Source of the DNA: Deferribacteraceae bacterium UBA6799
GTDB taxonomy: Bacteria > Chrysiogenota > Deferribacteres > Deferribacterales > Geovibrionaceae
Length of the DNA stretch: 64,000 nucleotides
Assembly: GCA_002452335.1 (NCBI GenBank)
Contig: DKFJ01000010.1
Span: forward strand, 325,559 to 389,558
Direction of reading: 5' to 3'
Under the pieces are notes generated by a model. The model made no database searches, was not told the DNA's origin, and saw nothing but the letters and a program-made list of their open reading frames with translations. The position numbers and the translations under genes are program-made. Each line of letters opens with the position of its first letter. Positions within the stretch are counted from its first letter, which is position 1. Below, piece by piece: positions 1 through 9,338 of the stretch.

Positions 1-2
1 TC

Positions 3-491
3 GCCACAGCCAAAGAGGGCTCTGACATCGGATACGGTGTCGCTATTCCCTTCAACGTGGTTACAGGCAGACTTACATACAGACTTATAATCCAGCAGGG
101 CGCAGGCACAAAGATTCTTGCCAGCGGATATCTCGCCGCCAAGGGAATGGGAGCCACTCTGGAGGATGCCACCAATCAGATGATGGAGAACATGAATGAT
201 GAAGTCTCCACAAATCTGGTGAGTATCGTAATGGAAAACATCAAGGGTGTTAATGATAAGGTCATCAGTGTTCAGATGGTTGGAAAGACCAATCTGGAAG
301 ACCTGATGGAGCTGAAACAGCTTCTGAACTACACAGCGTGGGTTCTGGAAGTGAACGACAACGGAGCCGACACCCTGACAGTGAAATATCCTGAAAAAAC
401 TCTGTATCTGGCAACAGCTATCAGCAGCAGACCTAACTATAAAATAGTGAAGCTCAGCGACTACAAGATTCAGGTTCAGAAATTATATTAA
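3..491 (+). CDS. Unidentified protein, C-terminal part (5' end outside window)
   Basis: The reading frame is open from base 3, and reading back from the GTG at 57 gives in-frame residues including EGSDIGYGVAIPF, so the gene starts before the window. The visible part is about 162 residues with no membrane segment. It is rich in alternating polar and beta-type segments, for example ISVQMVGKTNLEDLMELK and TLTVKYPEKT, which suggests a secreted or periplasmic beta-rich domain. I do not recognise a family. A flagellar-accessory (FlgT-like) or LPP20-neighbourhood protein is possible but unsupported. It ends in TAA, followed at once by a strong terminator, so it closes its transcription unit. Confidence 0.6.
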   Translation, partial: ATAKEGSDIGYGVAIPFNVVTGRLTYRLIIQQGAGTKILASGYLAAKGMGATLEDATNQMMENMNDEVSTNLVSIVMENIKGVNDKVISVQMVGKTNLEDLMELKQLLNYTAWVLEVNDNGADTLTVKYPEKTLYLATAISSRPNYKIVKLSDYKIQVQKLY

Positions 492-504
492 CTATTTACA
501 ATAT

Positions 505-533
505 AAGGCGGCTTAATAAGCCGCCTTTTTTTT
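505..533 (+). terminator. Intrinsic terminator
   Basis: A perfect 10-bp stem AAGGCGGCTT / AAGCCGCCTT (505-514 with 518-527) has a 3-nt loop and runs into six T residues. It closes the unidentified gene upstream and separates it from the cyclase gene. Confidence 0.9.
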
Positions 534-603
534 GTTGAAAATATGATTGATACCCGTAACTTTATGTGACAAAATTATACAACATTATTAGAAAAGGTTA
601 ATT

Positions 604-2688
604 ATGTCATTTCTGAAACAACTGCTTAAAAACTACCGGGTCATCTGCTTTATGATCTTCATCATCATAGGATGTCTCGGACTCTATCATAAACCCCAGT
701 ATATCGAAAAATTTTCACTCGGTCTGGAAGATCTGAAGTTTCCTTTCCGCTCTGCCGTTGGTATGTCTCCTAAGGCGGACAAGAGGCTGGTTATCGTCAC
801 CGTTGACGAGCCCAGCGTGAACAGGATAGGGCGCTGGCTGTGGCCCAGAGAGACCATCGCCAGAATGTTTTCCAATCTGAATGAGGCGACTGTGGTGGGG
901 CTGGATATTGTTTTTTCAGAGAAATCAGACCCTAAGCAGGACGCAGAGCTTGCGGATTCTATCTATAACAACCAGAACATAATTCTGGGATTCTTTTTCA
1001 GGGACGCCGCCACAGAGGAGACTACAGAACAGGATGTGGATCTTCTGGAGAACTGCGCCTATCTGAACTATGAGATACTGAGCGACACTGTCGGCGTTAA
1101 GGAGTTTCCGTACGCCGAGGTGAACATACCAGAGATAGGGGAGGCGGGGCTTACCTGCGCCTCTTTCAGCACAGAACCGGATGTGGACGGACTCTACCGC
1201 AAGTATCCTCTGGCGTATATACACAAGGGATATATCTTTCCTCCCATTGCCGTTCAGATGATGCGCTACGGGCTGAACAAAGACGTGGATATGAAGCTGG
1301 ACGCAAAAGGGGTTAAATCCTTTAAAATAGATAATGTTAAGATAAAAGATTCGACATATTTCCGCCTGAATTTCTATGACAATGTGGAATACGTTTCGGC
1401 TTATAAAGTTATAAACGGTGAGATCCCACCGTCATTTTTCAAAGACAAGATGGTTATCGTGGGCGTTACAGAGGTCGGAATATACGATATGCGTCCCACC
1501 CCAATAGACTCCATTACGCCGGGGGTGTCTCTGCACTATGTGGCGCTGAGCAATCTGCTGAACAATGAGTTTCTCACCACATCACAGGCATATGACTATT
1601 CCGCCGCCGTTGCCATCATGCTGATAATTGTGGCTATCAGCTATCATAGAAAACAGCACTACAGACTGTTGTCATACTTCTTCGTTATTATGGGCGGAGT
1701 GGCAGCCTCATACGCCATGTTTGTTTTCGGGAATTTCTGGCAGCACGAGTTCTATGTTGTGGCTCCGTCGGTGATGCTCATCGCTTCGCTGGAGTCGTTC
1801 GCTTTCTTTACCGTGGAGCGCAAGGCTAAAGAGATCAAAAAGGCGTTCACGTCTTATGTCTCGCCGGAACTGGTGGAAGAGATTCAGAAAGATCCGGACA
1901 GGCTGAAGTTGGGCGGAGAGGAACGTTTCATCTCTATCATGTTCTCAGACATCAGAGGCTTTACTACCTTGTCTGAGAAACTGACCGCGCCGGAGCTGGT
2001 CTCCATGCTGAACAAGATACACGATCCCATGACCAAAGTTGTTCTGAACAATAAAGGGATGCTGGATAAATATATAGGCGATGCCATGATGGCGCTGTTC
2101 AACACGCCTCTGGATCTGCCGGATCACGCCGATATGGCTGTTAAGACCGCTCTGGAGCTGATACGCAAGCTCCATGAGATAAACGCAAAATTCACCGAGA
2201 CAGGGCTTCCTAACATAGATGTCGGCGTGGGTGTTAACACTGGTCCCGCCGTATGCGGAAACATGGGCTCGACAGTCAGATTCGAATATACCGCCATAGG
2301 CGACAGTGTTAATATTGCCTCACGTCTGGAAGGTCTGTGCAAGGCATATAAAACAAGAATAGTGATAAGCCAGTATACGAAAGAACATTGCAGACAGCAC
2401 TATCTGATGCGCCAGCTGGACAGTGTCCGGGTGAAGGGTAAAAAAGAGCCCGTAGCTATCTTTGAGGTGATGGAGGATACGCCTGAGAACCGCCATGTGT
2501 CAGAAAATTATGAAAAAGGTCTGCATCTCTATTTTCAGCGGAACTTTGAAGAGGCTCTGGCTGTCTTTGAAGAGCTGGAGAAGGGCGGAGATCTCACATC
2601 AGAGATTTTTGCCGAGCGATGCAGAGAATATATCAAAGACGCGCCGGAACATGACTGGGACGGTACTTATACTATGAAGACTAAATAA
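604..2688 (+). CDS. CHASE2-domain class III adenylate/guanylate cyclase
   Basis: Membrane-bound class III nucleotide cyclase of 694 residues. There is an N-terminal membrane helix (about 12-28), then an extracytoplasmic CHASE2 sensor domain (about 45-330), recognisable from VIVTVDEPSV and VVGLDIVFSE. Three clustered membrane helices (about 333-402) follow, then a cytoplasmic cyclase domain (about 438-625). The two metal-binding aspartates are present: D449 in FSDIRGFT and D493 in YIGDAMMALF. The transition-state Asn/Arg motif AIGDSVNIASRLEG is intact, so the enzyme looks active. The last 60 residues are acidic and TPR-like. Cyclic AMP is the likely product, but cGMP cannot be excluded. It precedes pfkA by 15 bases and may be cotranscribed with it. 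Confidence 0.9.
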   Translation: MSFLKQLLKNYRVICFMIFIIIGCLGLYHKPQYIEKFSLGLEDLKFPFRSAVGMSPKADKRLVIVTVDEPSVNRIGRWLWPRETIARMFSNLNEATVVGLDIVFSEKSDPKQDAELADSIYNNQNIILGFFFRDAATEETTEQDVDLLENCAYLNYEILSDTVGVKEFPYAEVNIPEIGEAGLTCASFSTEPDVDGLYRKYPLAYIHKGYIFPPIAVQMMRYGLNKDVDMKLDAKGVKSFKIDNVKIKDSTYFRLNFYDNVEYVSAYKVINGEIPPSFFKDKMVIVGVTEVGIYDMRPTPIDSITPGVSLHYVALSNLLNNEFLTTSQAYDYSAAVAIMLIIVAISYHRKQHYRLLSYFFVIMGGVAASYAMFVFGNFWQHEFYVVAPSVMLIASLESFAFFTVERKAKEIKKAFTSYVSPELVEEIQKDPDRLKLGGEERFISIMFSDIRGFTTLSEKLTAPELVSMLNKIHDPMTKVVLNNKGMLDKYIGDAMMALFNTPLDLPDHADMAVKTALELIRKLHEINAKFTETGLPNIDVGVGVNTGPAVCGNMGSTVRFEYTAIGDSVNIASRLEGLCKAYKTRIVISQYTKEHCRQHYLMRQLDSVRVKGKKEPVAIFEVMEDTPENRHVSENYEKGLHLYFQRNFEEALAVFEELEKGGDLTSEIFAERCREYIKDAPEHDWDGTYTMKTK

Positions 2689-2703
2689 ATTCTGGAGATA
2701 AAT

Positions 2704-3666
2704 ATGAAAAGAATCGGAGTAATGACCAGCGGGGGAGACTGCCCGGGTATGAATGCCGCCATCAGAAGCGTGGTGAGAACAGGTATCGCTCATAATCTTG
2801 AGGTTTACGGTATCGAGCAGGGATACAAGGGGCTTATCGATGGCAAGCTGAAACTGCTGGAAAGCAAAGACGTGGCTAACATGATCCAGCGAGGCGGAAC
2901 TTTTCTGAAGAGCGCCAGATGCCCGGAGTTCAAGACAGAGGCGGGACAGCAGGCCGCCATTGACCAGCTGGAAAAATTCGGAATAGAAGGGCTGGTGGTG
3001 ATAGGCGGTGACGGATCGCTCACAGGCGCCAGAGTGCTTCATGAAAAATACGGTATAAAAGTTGTCGGTCTGCCAGGCTCTATAGACAACGATATCTTCG
3101 GAACCAGCATTTCAATAGGGGTGGATACGGCGCTGAACACCATATGCCGGGCTGTGGATATGATAAATGAGACAGCCAGCTCCCACGACAGAACATTCAT
3201 CATAGAAGTGATGGGGCGCAACTGCGGATATCTCGCCCTGATGTCGGCCATCGCCACCGGAGCGGAGGCGGCTATAGTGCCTGAGGTTCCATACAATATC
3301 GAGAGCATAATCAACAAGATCAAGACCAGATACATCGAAGGAAAATCCAGAAGCATAGTGATAGTGGCGGAAGGCGCAGGCAATGCCTATGACATAGGCA
3401 AGGCTTTTCAGCTTATAGGCGGATTCGACACCAGGATCACTGTTCTGGGACACCTCCAGAGGGGCGGCGCTCCGTCTGTTTTCGACAGAACACTTGCCAC
3501 ACGTCTGGGCTCCGGCGCCGTCAAGGGGCTGATGGAAGGCAGAACAGGTGTTATGGCAGGACTCGGCGGGCGTGAGATTGTCTTCACCGATCTGGACATA
3601 GTGCTGAGCAATAAGCGCGATCTGGATGAAACCATGATAAAAATAGCTGAGGAGCTGAGCCTGTAA
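2704..3666 (+). CDS. pfkA: ATP-dependent 6-phosphofructokinase
   Basis: Glycolytic enzyme phosphorylating fructose 6-phosphate, 320 residues, the usual length for bacterial PfkA. The N-terminal nucleotide loop reads GVMTSGGDCPGMNAAIR. The motif GGDGSLTGA has Gly where pyrophosphate-dependent enzymes have Asp, which points to ATP as donor. PGSIDNDI carries the catalytic base Asp. MGRNCGYLAL and GHLQRGGAPS are substrate-binding motifs. An SD-like GGAGA lies 7 bases before the ATG. The stop codon TAA overlaps the next start (TAATG), indicating translational coupling with the adenosyltransferase gene. Confidence 0.96.
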   Translation: MKRIGVMTSGGDCPGMNAAIRSVVRTGIAHNLEVYGIEQGYKGLIDGKLKLLESKDVANMIQRGGTFLKSARCPEFKTEAGQQAAIDQLEKFGIEGLVVIGGDGSLTGARVLHEKYGIKVVGLPGSIDNDIFGTSISIGVDTALNTICRAVDMINETASSHDRTFIIEVMGRNCGYLALMSAIATGAEAAIVPEVPYNIESIINKIKTRYIEGKSRSIVIVAEGAGNAYDIGKAFQLIGGFDTRITVLGHLQRGGAPSVFDRTLATRLGSGAVKGLMEGRTGVMAGLGGREIVFTDLDIVLSNKRDLDETMIKIAEELSL

Positions 3667-4163
3667 TGAGTGTAACCACCAAAGGCGGGGACAAAGGACA
3701 GACGTCGCTTTTCAGCGGAGAGCGGGTGTCCAAGGATGACATACGCATAGAGACGCTCGGCACCGGCGATGAGCTGGTGAGCAATCTGGGCGAGCTGAAA
3801 TTTATTATTCCGGCATACCGTGACATCATAGAGCGTGTGCAGAAAAATATATTCACCATCAACTCACACTGCGCCGACACAGGCGGCGAAAAATTTATCC
3901 CGGCGGAAGCGGAGATAGATTTTCTGGAAAACTTCGTGCGTGAGGGAGAAAAACAGCTCAATCTGAAAGGATTCATCATCCCGTCTGAAAACAGGGAGGC
4001 TGCCAGAACGGATGTGTGCCGCACAGTCGCCCGCAGGTTTGAAAGAAGATTGATAAGTTTGTCCGGCTATGCTAATCTGAATCCCGCTGTTTTAAAATAT
4101 GTTAACAGGCTTTCCGATTTTTTATATATCATGGCGAGGCTTGTTGGTAAGGAGAATCAATAA
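3666..4163 (+). CDS. PduO-type cob(I)alamin adenosyltransferase
   Basis: Transfers the adenosyl group of ATP to cob(I)alamin to make the coenzyme B12 form. It is 165 residues and matches the PduO/MMAB fold along its length. The N-terminal ATP-binding segment TTKGGDKGQTSLFSGERV is diagnostic, and the C-terminal helix has ARTDVCRTVARRFERR and VKYVNRLSDFLYIMAR, which carry the conserved Arg and Asp residues. It starts on the last base of the pfkA stop and its stop overlaps the yqeY start, so it lies within a tightly coupled run. No cobalamin-dependent enzyme is adjacent. Confidence 0.95.
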   Translation: MSVTTKGGDKGQTSLFSGERVSKDDIRIETLGTGDELVSNLGELKFIIPAYRDIIERVQKNIFTINSHCADTGGEKFIPAEAEIDFLENFVREGEKQLNLKGFIIPSENREAARTDVCRTVARRFERRLISLSGYANLNPAVLKYVNRLSDFLYIMARLVGKENQ

Positions 4164-4615
4164 TGACACTTAAAGAACGCATCACAGAAGACATGAAAAA
4201 ATACATGAAAGAGAAAAACCATATGGCTCTGGACACAGTGCGTATGCTGAAATCAGAGATCAAATATGTCGAGATAGAGGAAAAAGGAGAGCTGGACGAC
4301 GCCGGAGTGCAGAAGGTGATAGCCACCGCTGTTAAAAAACGCAAAGACGCCGCCCAGCAGTATAAAGACGCAGGACGTGACGATCTCTCCGAAAAAGAGC
4401 TGAAAGAGGCCGAGATCCTCATGGCATACATGCCCGAGCAGATGTCTGCGGAAGAGATAACAGCCGTGGTCAGAGCGGCGTGTGAAGGCGTGGATAAATC
4501 AGACAAAAGAAACTTCGGCAAGGTTATGCAGGCGGTAATGTCAAAGGTGGCAGGCAAAGCCGAAGGCAAAGTGATAAACCAGATAGTGAAGGACGTTTTT
4601 GATGGGAACATTTGA
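4163..4615 (+). CDS. yqeY: GatB/YqeY domain protein
   Basis: Small soluble helical protein of 150 residues in the YqeY family, which resembles the tRNA-binding C-terminal domain of GatB. Family features are the N-terminal LKERITEDMKKYMKEKN, the central KKRKDAAQQYKDAGRDDL and the C-terminal FGKVMQAVMSKVAGKAEGK. A role in tRNA-dependent amidation or tRNA quality control is often suggested but is not proven for the stand-alone protein. It lies between the adenosyltransferase (TAATG overlap) and cvpA (about 14 bases overlap). Confidence 0.93.
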   Translation: MTLKERITEDMKKYMKEKNHMALDTVRMLKSEIKYVEIEEKGELDDAGVQKVIATAVKKRKDAAQQYKDAGRDDLSEKELKEAEILMAYMPEQMSAEEITAVVRAACEGVDKSDKRNFGKVMQAVMSKVAGKAEGKVINQIVKDVFDGNI

Positions 4616-5273
4616 CGCCATATTACTTATAATAATAGCGGTATTTGCTTTCAGAGGATATCTGAAAGGACTGGTGATGGAGCTTTTCGGCTTCATTGCC
4701 ATATTTGTCGCTTTTTTTGTGGCATATGAATATTCGGCTTCTTTCGGAAAGGCATTCGGTTTTTTCGGATTCACCGCCAGAACCAACAGCGTTCTGGGCT
4801 ATGCGGCCGCTTTCATCGTCACATACATCTTAGTTTTCCTTCTGGGGCTTTTCCTCTCCAGGATGTTCAAAGAGATGAAGATGGGCGCCGCGAACAAAGG
4901 CGGCGGAGCTGTCTTCGGCGGGTTCAAAGCGGCGGCGATATCCGGCGTGATACTGAGTATGCTACTCTCCACACTGCCCTATGACAGCCAGTTCAGCAAG
5001 AGCATCCGGTCCGGAGCGATAACCGGAAACGTGGCAAAGCTCGCTCCTTTTGTATTTGACCTGATGAACAAAATACCTCAGGTGAAGAAAGAGAATCCCT
5101 TTGAAAAAACAGCTTTCGAGAAGGTTCATGACAAGATAAATGAAAGCACTGAAAAGGTGAAGGACGCTGTGGAGTCTGTTAAAGATACCGCTGAAAAAGC
5201 CGGACAGGCAAAGGAAGCGGTCAAGGATTCCGCTCCGCTAAAAGATCTTCAGGACGAGTTTCAGAAAAACTGA
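4602..5273 (+). CDS. cvpA: CvpA family membrane protein
   Basis: Polytopic inner-membrane protein of 223 residues from the ATG at 4602; an in-frame TTG lies one codon upstream. Four hydrophobic helices occupy about residues 3-130. The CvpA signature is seen in TFDAILLIIIAVFAFRGYLKG and ELFGFIAI. The last 70 residues are a charged Lys/Glu/Ala-rich helix (FEKVHDKINESTEKVKDAV), probably cytoplasmic coiled coil. CvpA proteins are linked to colicin V secretion and envelope stress tolerance, but the molecular role is unknown. It overlaps yqeY upstream and mutS2 downstream, so the genes are coupled. Confidence 0.9.
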   Translation: MGTFDAILLIIIAVFAFRGYLKGLVMELFGFIAIFVAFFVAYEYSASFGKAFGFFGFTARTNSVLGYAAAFIVTYILVFLLGLFLSRMFKEMKMGAANKGGGAVFGGFKAAAISGVILSMLLSTLPYDSQFSKSIRSGAITGNVAKLAPFVFDLMNKIPQVKKENPFEKTAFEKVHDKINESTEKVKDAVESVKDTAEKAGQAKEAVKDSAPLKDLQDEFQKN

Positions 5274-7546
5274 TGATTCATCTGGACACACTCGAATTCG
5301 GGCTTTTCAAAAAATATATGGTGCGGGGTTTCACCTCGTCCCTTGCTGTGGGCAGGCTGGACGCCCTGAAGCCTTATTACGCTCTGGAAAAAATCGAAAA
5401 ATATAAATCCGAACTGAGCGAGGCGCTGGACTATGCCTCTGTTGCCGATATATCGGTCAGCTCAGATTCCGATTTTATGACTCTCATGCCCAGACTGAAC
5501 GATCCGCTCCTGTTTCTGGAGCCGGAAGAGCTTATGGTTTTCTGCTCTTTTTTCAAAAATATCAGCAAAATTAAGAAAAATCTTATAGATTTCGGCGCAA
5601 AAAGCCTGAAAAACTATCTTTCAGACATATCCACCCTTTCTGAGATAACAGACCGCATAGATGAAACCATCAATGACAAGGGCGAGGTCAAAGATACCGC
5701 CTCTCACAAGCTGAGAGATGTCAGGGAAGAGCTGAAAAACGTAAGAAAACAGATCCAGCGTGAACTGGCGAATGTTTTTGCCATGTCGTCCGCATCCAAG
5801 TTTATACAGGAACAGGTGATAACAGAGCGCAGCGGACGTTTCACTATCCCGTGCAAGACAAACTTCAAGCAGTATATGCAGGGTATAGTTCACGACAGGT
5901 CAGCCAGCGGTCAGACGTTCTTTGTAGAGCCGTCATCCACCGTGGGCATGAACAACACTCTTCAGGAGTTTCTGGCTCTGGAGCGTGAGGAGACCGTCAG
6001 AATACTTAAAGAGATAGCCGACAGCATCTTTCAGAGCTATGAGAGGATGCAGACGAGCGTCAGCGCCTATACCGAGGTGGTGTTCCATCTGGAGACCGCT
6101 CAGTTCTTTAAGGGGCGTGATTTCGTGTTTCCCGAGTTTTCGGACAAAATAATATTCAGAGACGTTCACCACCCCATTATCTTTCTGGAGAAGGGAACGG
6201 AGTCCGTGCCTCTGGATTTTTCGCTTTCGGACAGCGAATACACTGCCGTGGTGACAGGACCCAACACAGGCGGAAAGACCGCCGCTCTGAAGTCCATAGG
6301 ACTGAACCATGTGCTGGGCAAATGCGGGCTTCCGGTGTTTGGCAAATACGCTGAGATCATCAATTTCAGCAATATATTGGCGGATATAGGCGACAATCAG
6401 TCGCTGGTGATGGATCTGTCCACATTTTCGGCGCATATGGTGAACATCAGGGATATTTTAAAAGCGGCTGACAAAGAGAGTCTTGTCCTGCTGGACGAGG
6501 CAGGCACAGGAACAGAGCCCAGAGAGGGGGCGGCGCTTGCCGTTGCCGTGTGCCGCAGGCTGGCGAAAAAATGCGGTAAAACAGTGGTGACAACACACTT
6601 CAGCGAGCTGAAGTCATACGCTCTGACAGAAGACCACGCCGTTATATACGCCGTGGATTTTGACTATACCGATTTCAGCCCCAGATACAGGCTGCTGAAA
6701 GGTGTTTCCGGTAAATCTGACCCTCTGGTGATAGCGAAACGTCTGAAATTTCCGCAGGATGTCATAGATGATGCTGTGGGTATGATAGAAAAACGCAAGA
6801 GTGACGCCGAGATCAGCGTGGAAGAGATCAGCAGACTGAACGCCGAGCTGATAGGCAAGACGAAAGATTATGAGGAACTGAAAGCCAAGCTGGACTATCA
6901 GGAAGAATATCTTTCGCTCAGAGAACAGGAGCTGGGCGATAAGCTGGCTAAGAAGGAGTCGGAGCTTCTGGAAGAGGCGATACGCCTGTATAACAGAGCA
7001 AAAAGACTGGCGGAGAAACCTCAGAAAATAAAAGAATCTGTGGATAATGAGATAAAAGAAGCCGAAGAGAAGCTGAAAAAAGTAAAAAAAGCCATAAAAC
7101 CTGTGGACGAAGTGTCCGTGGGCGATGTGATACATCTGGAAAAATATGATAAATCGGGCAAGGTGCTCGCCATAGACGGCGATACCGCCAGAATGGACAT
7201 AGGCGGGCTGAAAATATCTATTAAGCTAAAAGAGATAGTTGGTAAGAAGGTTAAAGAGAAGGACAAGATAAAAGAAGTTATCGTTTCCAAGGCCGTGTCC
7301 AGCCAGTCGAAATATGAGGTGAACCTCATTGGCAAGCGTGTGGAAGAGGCTCTGGACGAACTGGACAAGGTGCTGGACGAAACAGTGCTGGCGGGCAGAT
7401 CCAAGCTGTATATCATCCACGGCAGAGGCACCGGACAGCTCAGAAACGGCATACAGAATTTCCTGCGCACAGACCCCAGGGTCAAGTCATATAAGACAGC
7501 GCCGAACGAAGAGGGCGGACAGGCTGTCACCATAGCCGAATTTTGA
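5273..7546 (+). CDS. mutS2: Endonuclease MutS2
   Basis: MutS2 homologue of 757 residues. MutS2 proteins bind branched DNA and stalled ribosomes rather than mismatches. The Walker A loop TGPNTGGKT (Lys335) and Walker B LVLLDEAGTGTEPREG are intact, followed by VVTTHFSELK. A long charged coiled coil (about 520-605) and a KOW-like basic segment lead to a C-terminal Smr nuclease domain (about 683-757) with HGRGTGQLR. The N-terminal mismatch-recognition domain of MutS is absent, as expected for the family. The start overlaps the cvpA stop (TGATG). Confidence 0.96.
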   Translation: MIHLDTLEFGLFKKYMVRGFTSSLAVGRLDALKPYYALEKIEKYKSELSEALDYASVADISVSSDSDFMTLMPRLNDPLLFLEPEELMVFCSFFKNISKIKKNLIDFGAKSLKNYLSDISTLSEITDRIDETINDKGEVKDTASHKLRDVREELKNVRKQIQRELANVFAMSSASKFIQEQVITERSGRFTIPCKTNFKQYMQGIVHDRSASGQTFFVEPSSTVGMNNTLQEFLALEREETVRILKEIADSIFQSYERMQTSVSAYTEVVFHLETAQFFKGRDFVFPEFSDKIIFRDVHHPIIFLEKGTESVPLDFSLSDSEYTAVVTGPNTGGKTAALKSIGLNHVLGKCGLPVFGKYAEIINFSNILADIGDNQSLVMDLSTFSAHMVNIRDILKAADKESLVLLDEAGTGTEPREGAALAVAVCRRLAKKCGKTVVTTHFSELKSYALTEDHAVIYAVDFDYTDFSPRYRLLKGVSGKSDPLVIAKRLKFPQDVIDDAVGMIEKRKSDAEISVEEISRLNAELIGKTKDYEELKAKLDYQEEYLSLREQELGDKLAKKESELLEEAIRLYNRAKRLAEKPQKIKESVDNEIKEAEEKLKKVKKAIKPVDEVSVGDVIHLEKYDKSGKVLAIDGDTARMDIGGLKISIKLKEIVGKKVKEKDKIKEVIVSKAVSSQSKYEVNLIGKRVEEALDELDKVLDETVLAGRSKLYIIHGRGTGQLRNGIQNFLRTDPRVKSYKTAPNEEGGQAVTIAEF

Positions 7547-7575
7547 TTGACAATATCCTTCGATTAAGCGATACT
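7547..7575 (+). promoter_or_regulatory. Strong sigma-70 promoter of the XRE-cupin gene
   Basis: TTGACA (7547-7552), a 17-base spacer, then GATACT (7570-7575). It begins on the base after the mutS2 stop codon, about 30 bases ahead of the regulator's SD sequence. A perfect -35 with optimal spacing makes this one of the clearest promoters in the window. Confidence 0.8.
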
Positions 7576-7604
7576 AAACAACGTTTAACAGATGGAGGGT
7601 GCGC

Positions 7605-8201
7605 TTGGAAGATATAGAGATCAAGATAGGTGAAAGAGTCCGTAAGATCAGAAACGAAAGGGGACTGACCCTTCAGGACGTTGCTAATTTTACCGGCTTT
7701 TCAAAAGCTCTCATATCTCAGATAGAAAACAATATTGTTATGCCGCCTATCAACACTCTGGCTAAGATAGCCAAAGTTCTTAATGTCAAAATGACTTACT
7801 TCTTCGAAGAGGAGATCAATCAGAACGATTTTTTTGTCGTGCGGAATGACGACAAAAAATATATCTACAGAGAAGGCGTTAAGTACGGCTATATGTATGA
7901 GGAACTGGCAAAGGTAAAATCTTTTGACTATCTGGACTGGCTGCTGGTCACCATCAAGCCTGACAGACCCAACGACAAGCTGTTCAGCCACGAGGGCTAT
8001 GAGTATATGTACATAGTGAAGGGCGGGCTGAAAATGAGCCTGGGCAACGAGGTTCTGGAGCTGAAGGCGGGCGATTCCATCGCATTCAACGCAAAGATAC
8101 CTCACGCCGCTGTCACTCTGGATGAAACCACGGCGCAGGTTCTCAGCGCTCATCTGAAACTGGAAACCCTGACAGAATATATCAAGAACGAGAAGGATTA
8201 A
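7605..8201 (+). CDS. XRE-family transcriptional regulator with cupin domain
   Basis: DNA-binding regulator of about 198 residues. A helix-turn-helix (about 11-65, GLTLQDVANFTGFSKALISQIENN) is followed by a cupin ligand-binding domain (about 105-190) containing SHEGYEYMYIVKGGLKM. This layout matches PuuR/SutR-type regulators that sense small metabolites. I chose the TTG at 7605 because GGAGG (7594-7598) lies 6 bases upstream of it; the in-frame GTG at 7599 directly abuts the SD. The gene converges on zapE with a 4-base overlap of the ends. The ligand and targets are unknown. Confidence 0.88.
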   Translation: MEDIEIKIGERVRKIRNERGLTLQDVANFTGFSKALISQIENNIVMPPINTLAKIAKVLNVKMTYFFEEEINQNDFFVVRNDDKKYIYREGVKYGYMYEELAKVKSFDYLDWLLVTIKPDRPNDKLFSHEGYEYMYIVKGGLKMSLGNEVLELKAGDSIAFNAKIPHAAVTLDETTAQVLSAHLKLETLTEYIKNEKD

Positions 8202-9271
8202 TCTCTTTCTCTGTAGAATACCGCCAGCTCGTCCAGTCTGGACAGGCATCTCAGCAGTTTTTTCTGAAAGCTGGACTCGATAAGTTCCGGCGGAAAAATA
8301 TCTGAAAGCTGACAGCTGCTTCTGATGAACAGCTTAGTGTTGTAATAATAGCAGTGGTCTATGAGCTGATTGAACCTGAGGGCGTTGTTCAGCGTTGGAA
8401 AGGGCTGTAATCCGTCTATAAAGATCGCCTCCACCGCCTCCGGTATTACGAAATAGCGGAAAGGGTGGGTTGATTCCAGTATTTTCAGCAGGTTATCGAA
8501 TGAAATCTTCGATTTCGGCTTGTTTTCCGGCGTATACATGGCGAAAGTATCCAGAAAACTGTCTTCGGAAACGGTTTTCATCCATTGTTTATTCCTTTTC
8601 CGGTAATCCTCTCCCTCCACTATAACTGTCTCGAATGACGACGCTATCTCGCCCAGCTGCTTAGTGAAGTTGTCTGTCTGAAACCTCAGTTTGCCCAGCT
8701 CCGTGGGCAGAGTGTTCGATGTGGTGATTATCAGCGTGTTGTTATTGATCTCACGGAAAAATTTAGCCATGATATGAGTCATGGCCGGATCATCCAGCTC
8801 GAATTCGTCTATCAGCAGAAGACTGAGAGCGGAGAAATGCTCGATGCACTTCTCGACGCCGAGATAGTGAAAGAAATAGTTCATCTCGCCGAAGCTCATG
8901 AAAGCCTTGTTGCCTTTCTGGCAGATGTTGTAGCATGAGCTTAAGAGGTGGGTCTTGCCTATGCCGTAGCTGCCGTCTATGTATATGTTTCTGGGTTTGC
9001 CGCTGTTCTGGTTTTGGGCGGGTTTTTTCATGAAGGAGAAGAGCGATTTCGCCTGTTTCGCAGGTGATGTGTGAAACATTTTCATCTTCATTAGGGTGTT
9101 TTGCAGCAGTTCTTTGATCTGCGCCTGGGACTGATAGCGTTCATCGGGGATATAGTTGTCGAAAGTACAGCCGGAAAATTTAGGATGCGGACGCAGGTTT
9201 TCGAAACACTGCTCTACAGAAATATCGAAGCTGAGTACGTTTAAGTCTATGTACTTTTCGGCGGTATTCAT
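8198..9271 (-). CDS. zapE: ZapE/AFG1-like ATPase
   Basis: P-loop ATPase of the AFG1/ZapE family, 357 residues. The Walker A loop is IDGSYGIGKTHLL and Walker B is SLLLIDEFELDDP, followed by the family motif LIITTSNTLPTEL. ZapE associates with the Z ring in Proteobacteria and AFG1 acts in mitochondrial protein quality control; which applies here is not known. It is transcribed divergently from the inositol monophosphatase gene across a 67-base AT-rich gap. The gene overlaps the end of the XRE gene by 4 bases. Confidence 0.88.
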   Translation of the reverse strand: MNTAEKYIDLNVLSFDISVEQCFENLRPHPKFSGCTFDNYIPDERYQSQAQIKELLQNTLMKMKMFHTSPAKQAKSLFSFMKKPAQNQNSGKPRNIYIDGSYGIGKTHLLSSCYNICQKGNKAFMSFGEMNYFFHYLGVEKCIEHFSALSLLLIDEFELDDPAMTHIMAKFFREINNNTLIITTSNTLPTELGKLRFQTDNFTKQLGEIASSFETVIVEGEDYRKRNKQWMKTVSEDSFLDTFAMYTPENKPKSKISFDNLLKILESTHPFRYFVIPEAVEAIFIDGLQPFPTLNNALRFNQLIDHCYYYNTKLFIRSSCQLSDIFPPELIESSFQKKLLRCLSRLDELAVFYRERD

Positions 9272-9338
9272 GTATAATATCTCCCGATTGCTGAAATAAG
9301 CAAAATGAATATATAAATCATAATTAAGAGAAAATCAA

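Noticed and set aside
541..603. CRP-like half site TGTGA before the cyclase gene
   Set aside because: Only one half matches (TGTGA-N6-TATACA); too weak to support control by cAMP.
2599..3453. Long ORFs on the strand opposite to pfkA and the cyclase
   Set aside because: They have no SD, no recognisable domain and lie against genes with intact family motifs. They reflect codon bias of the real genes.
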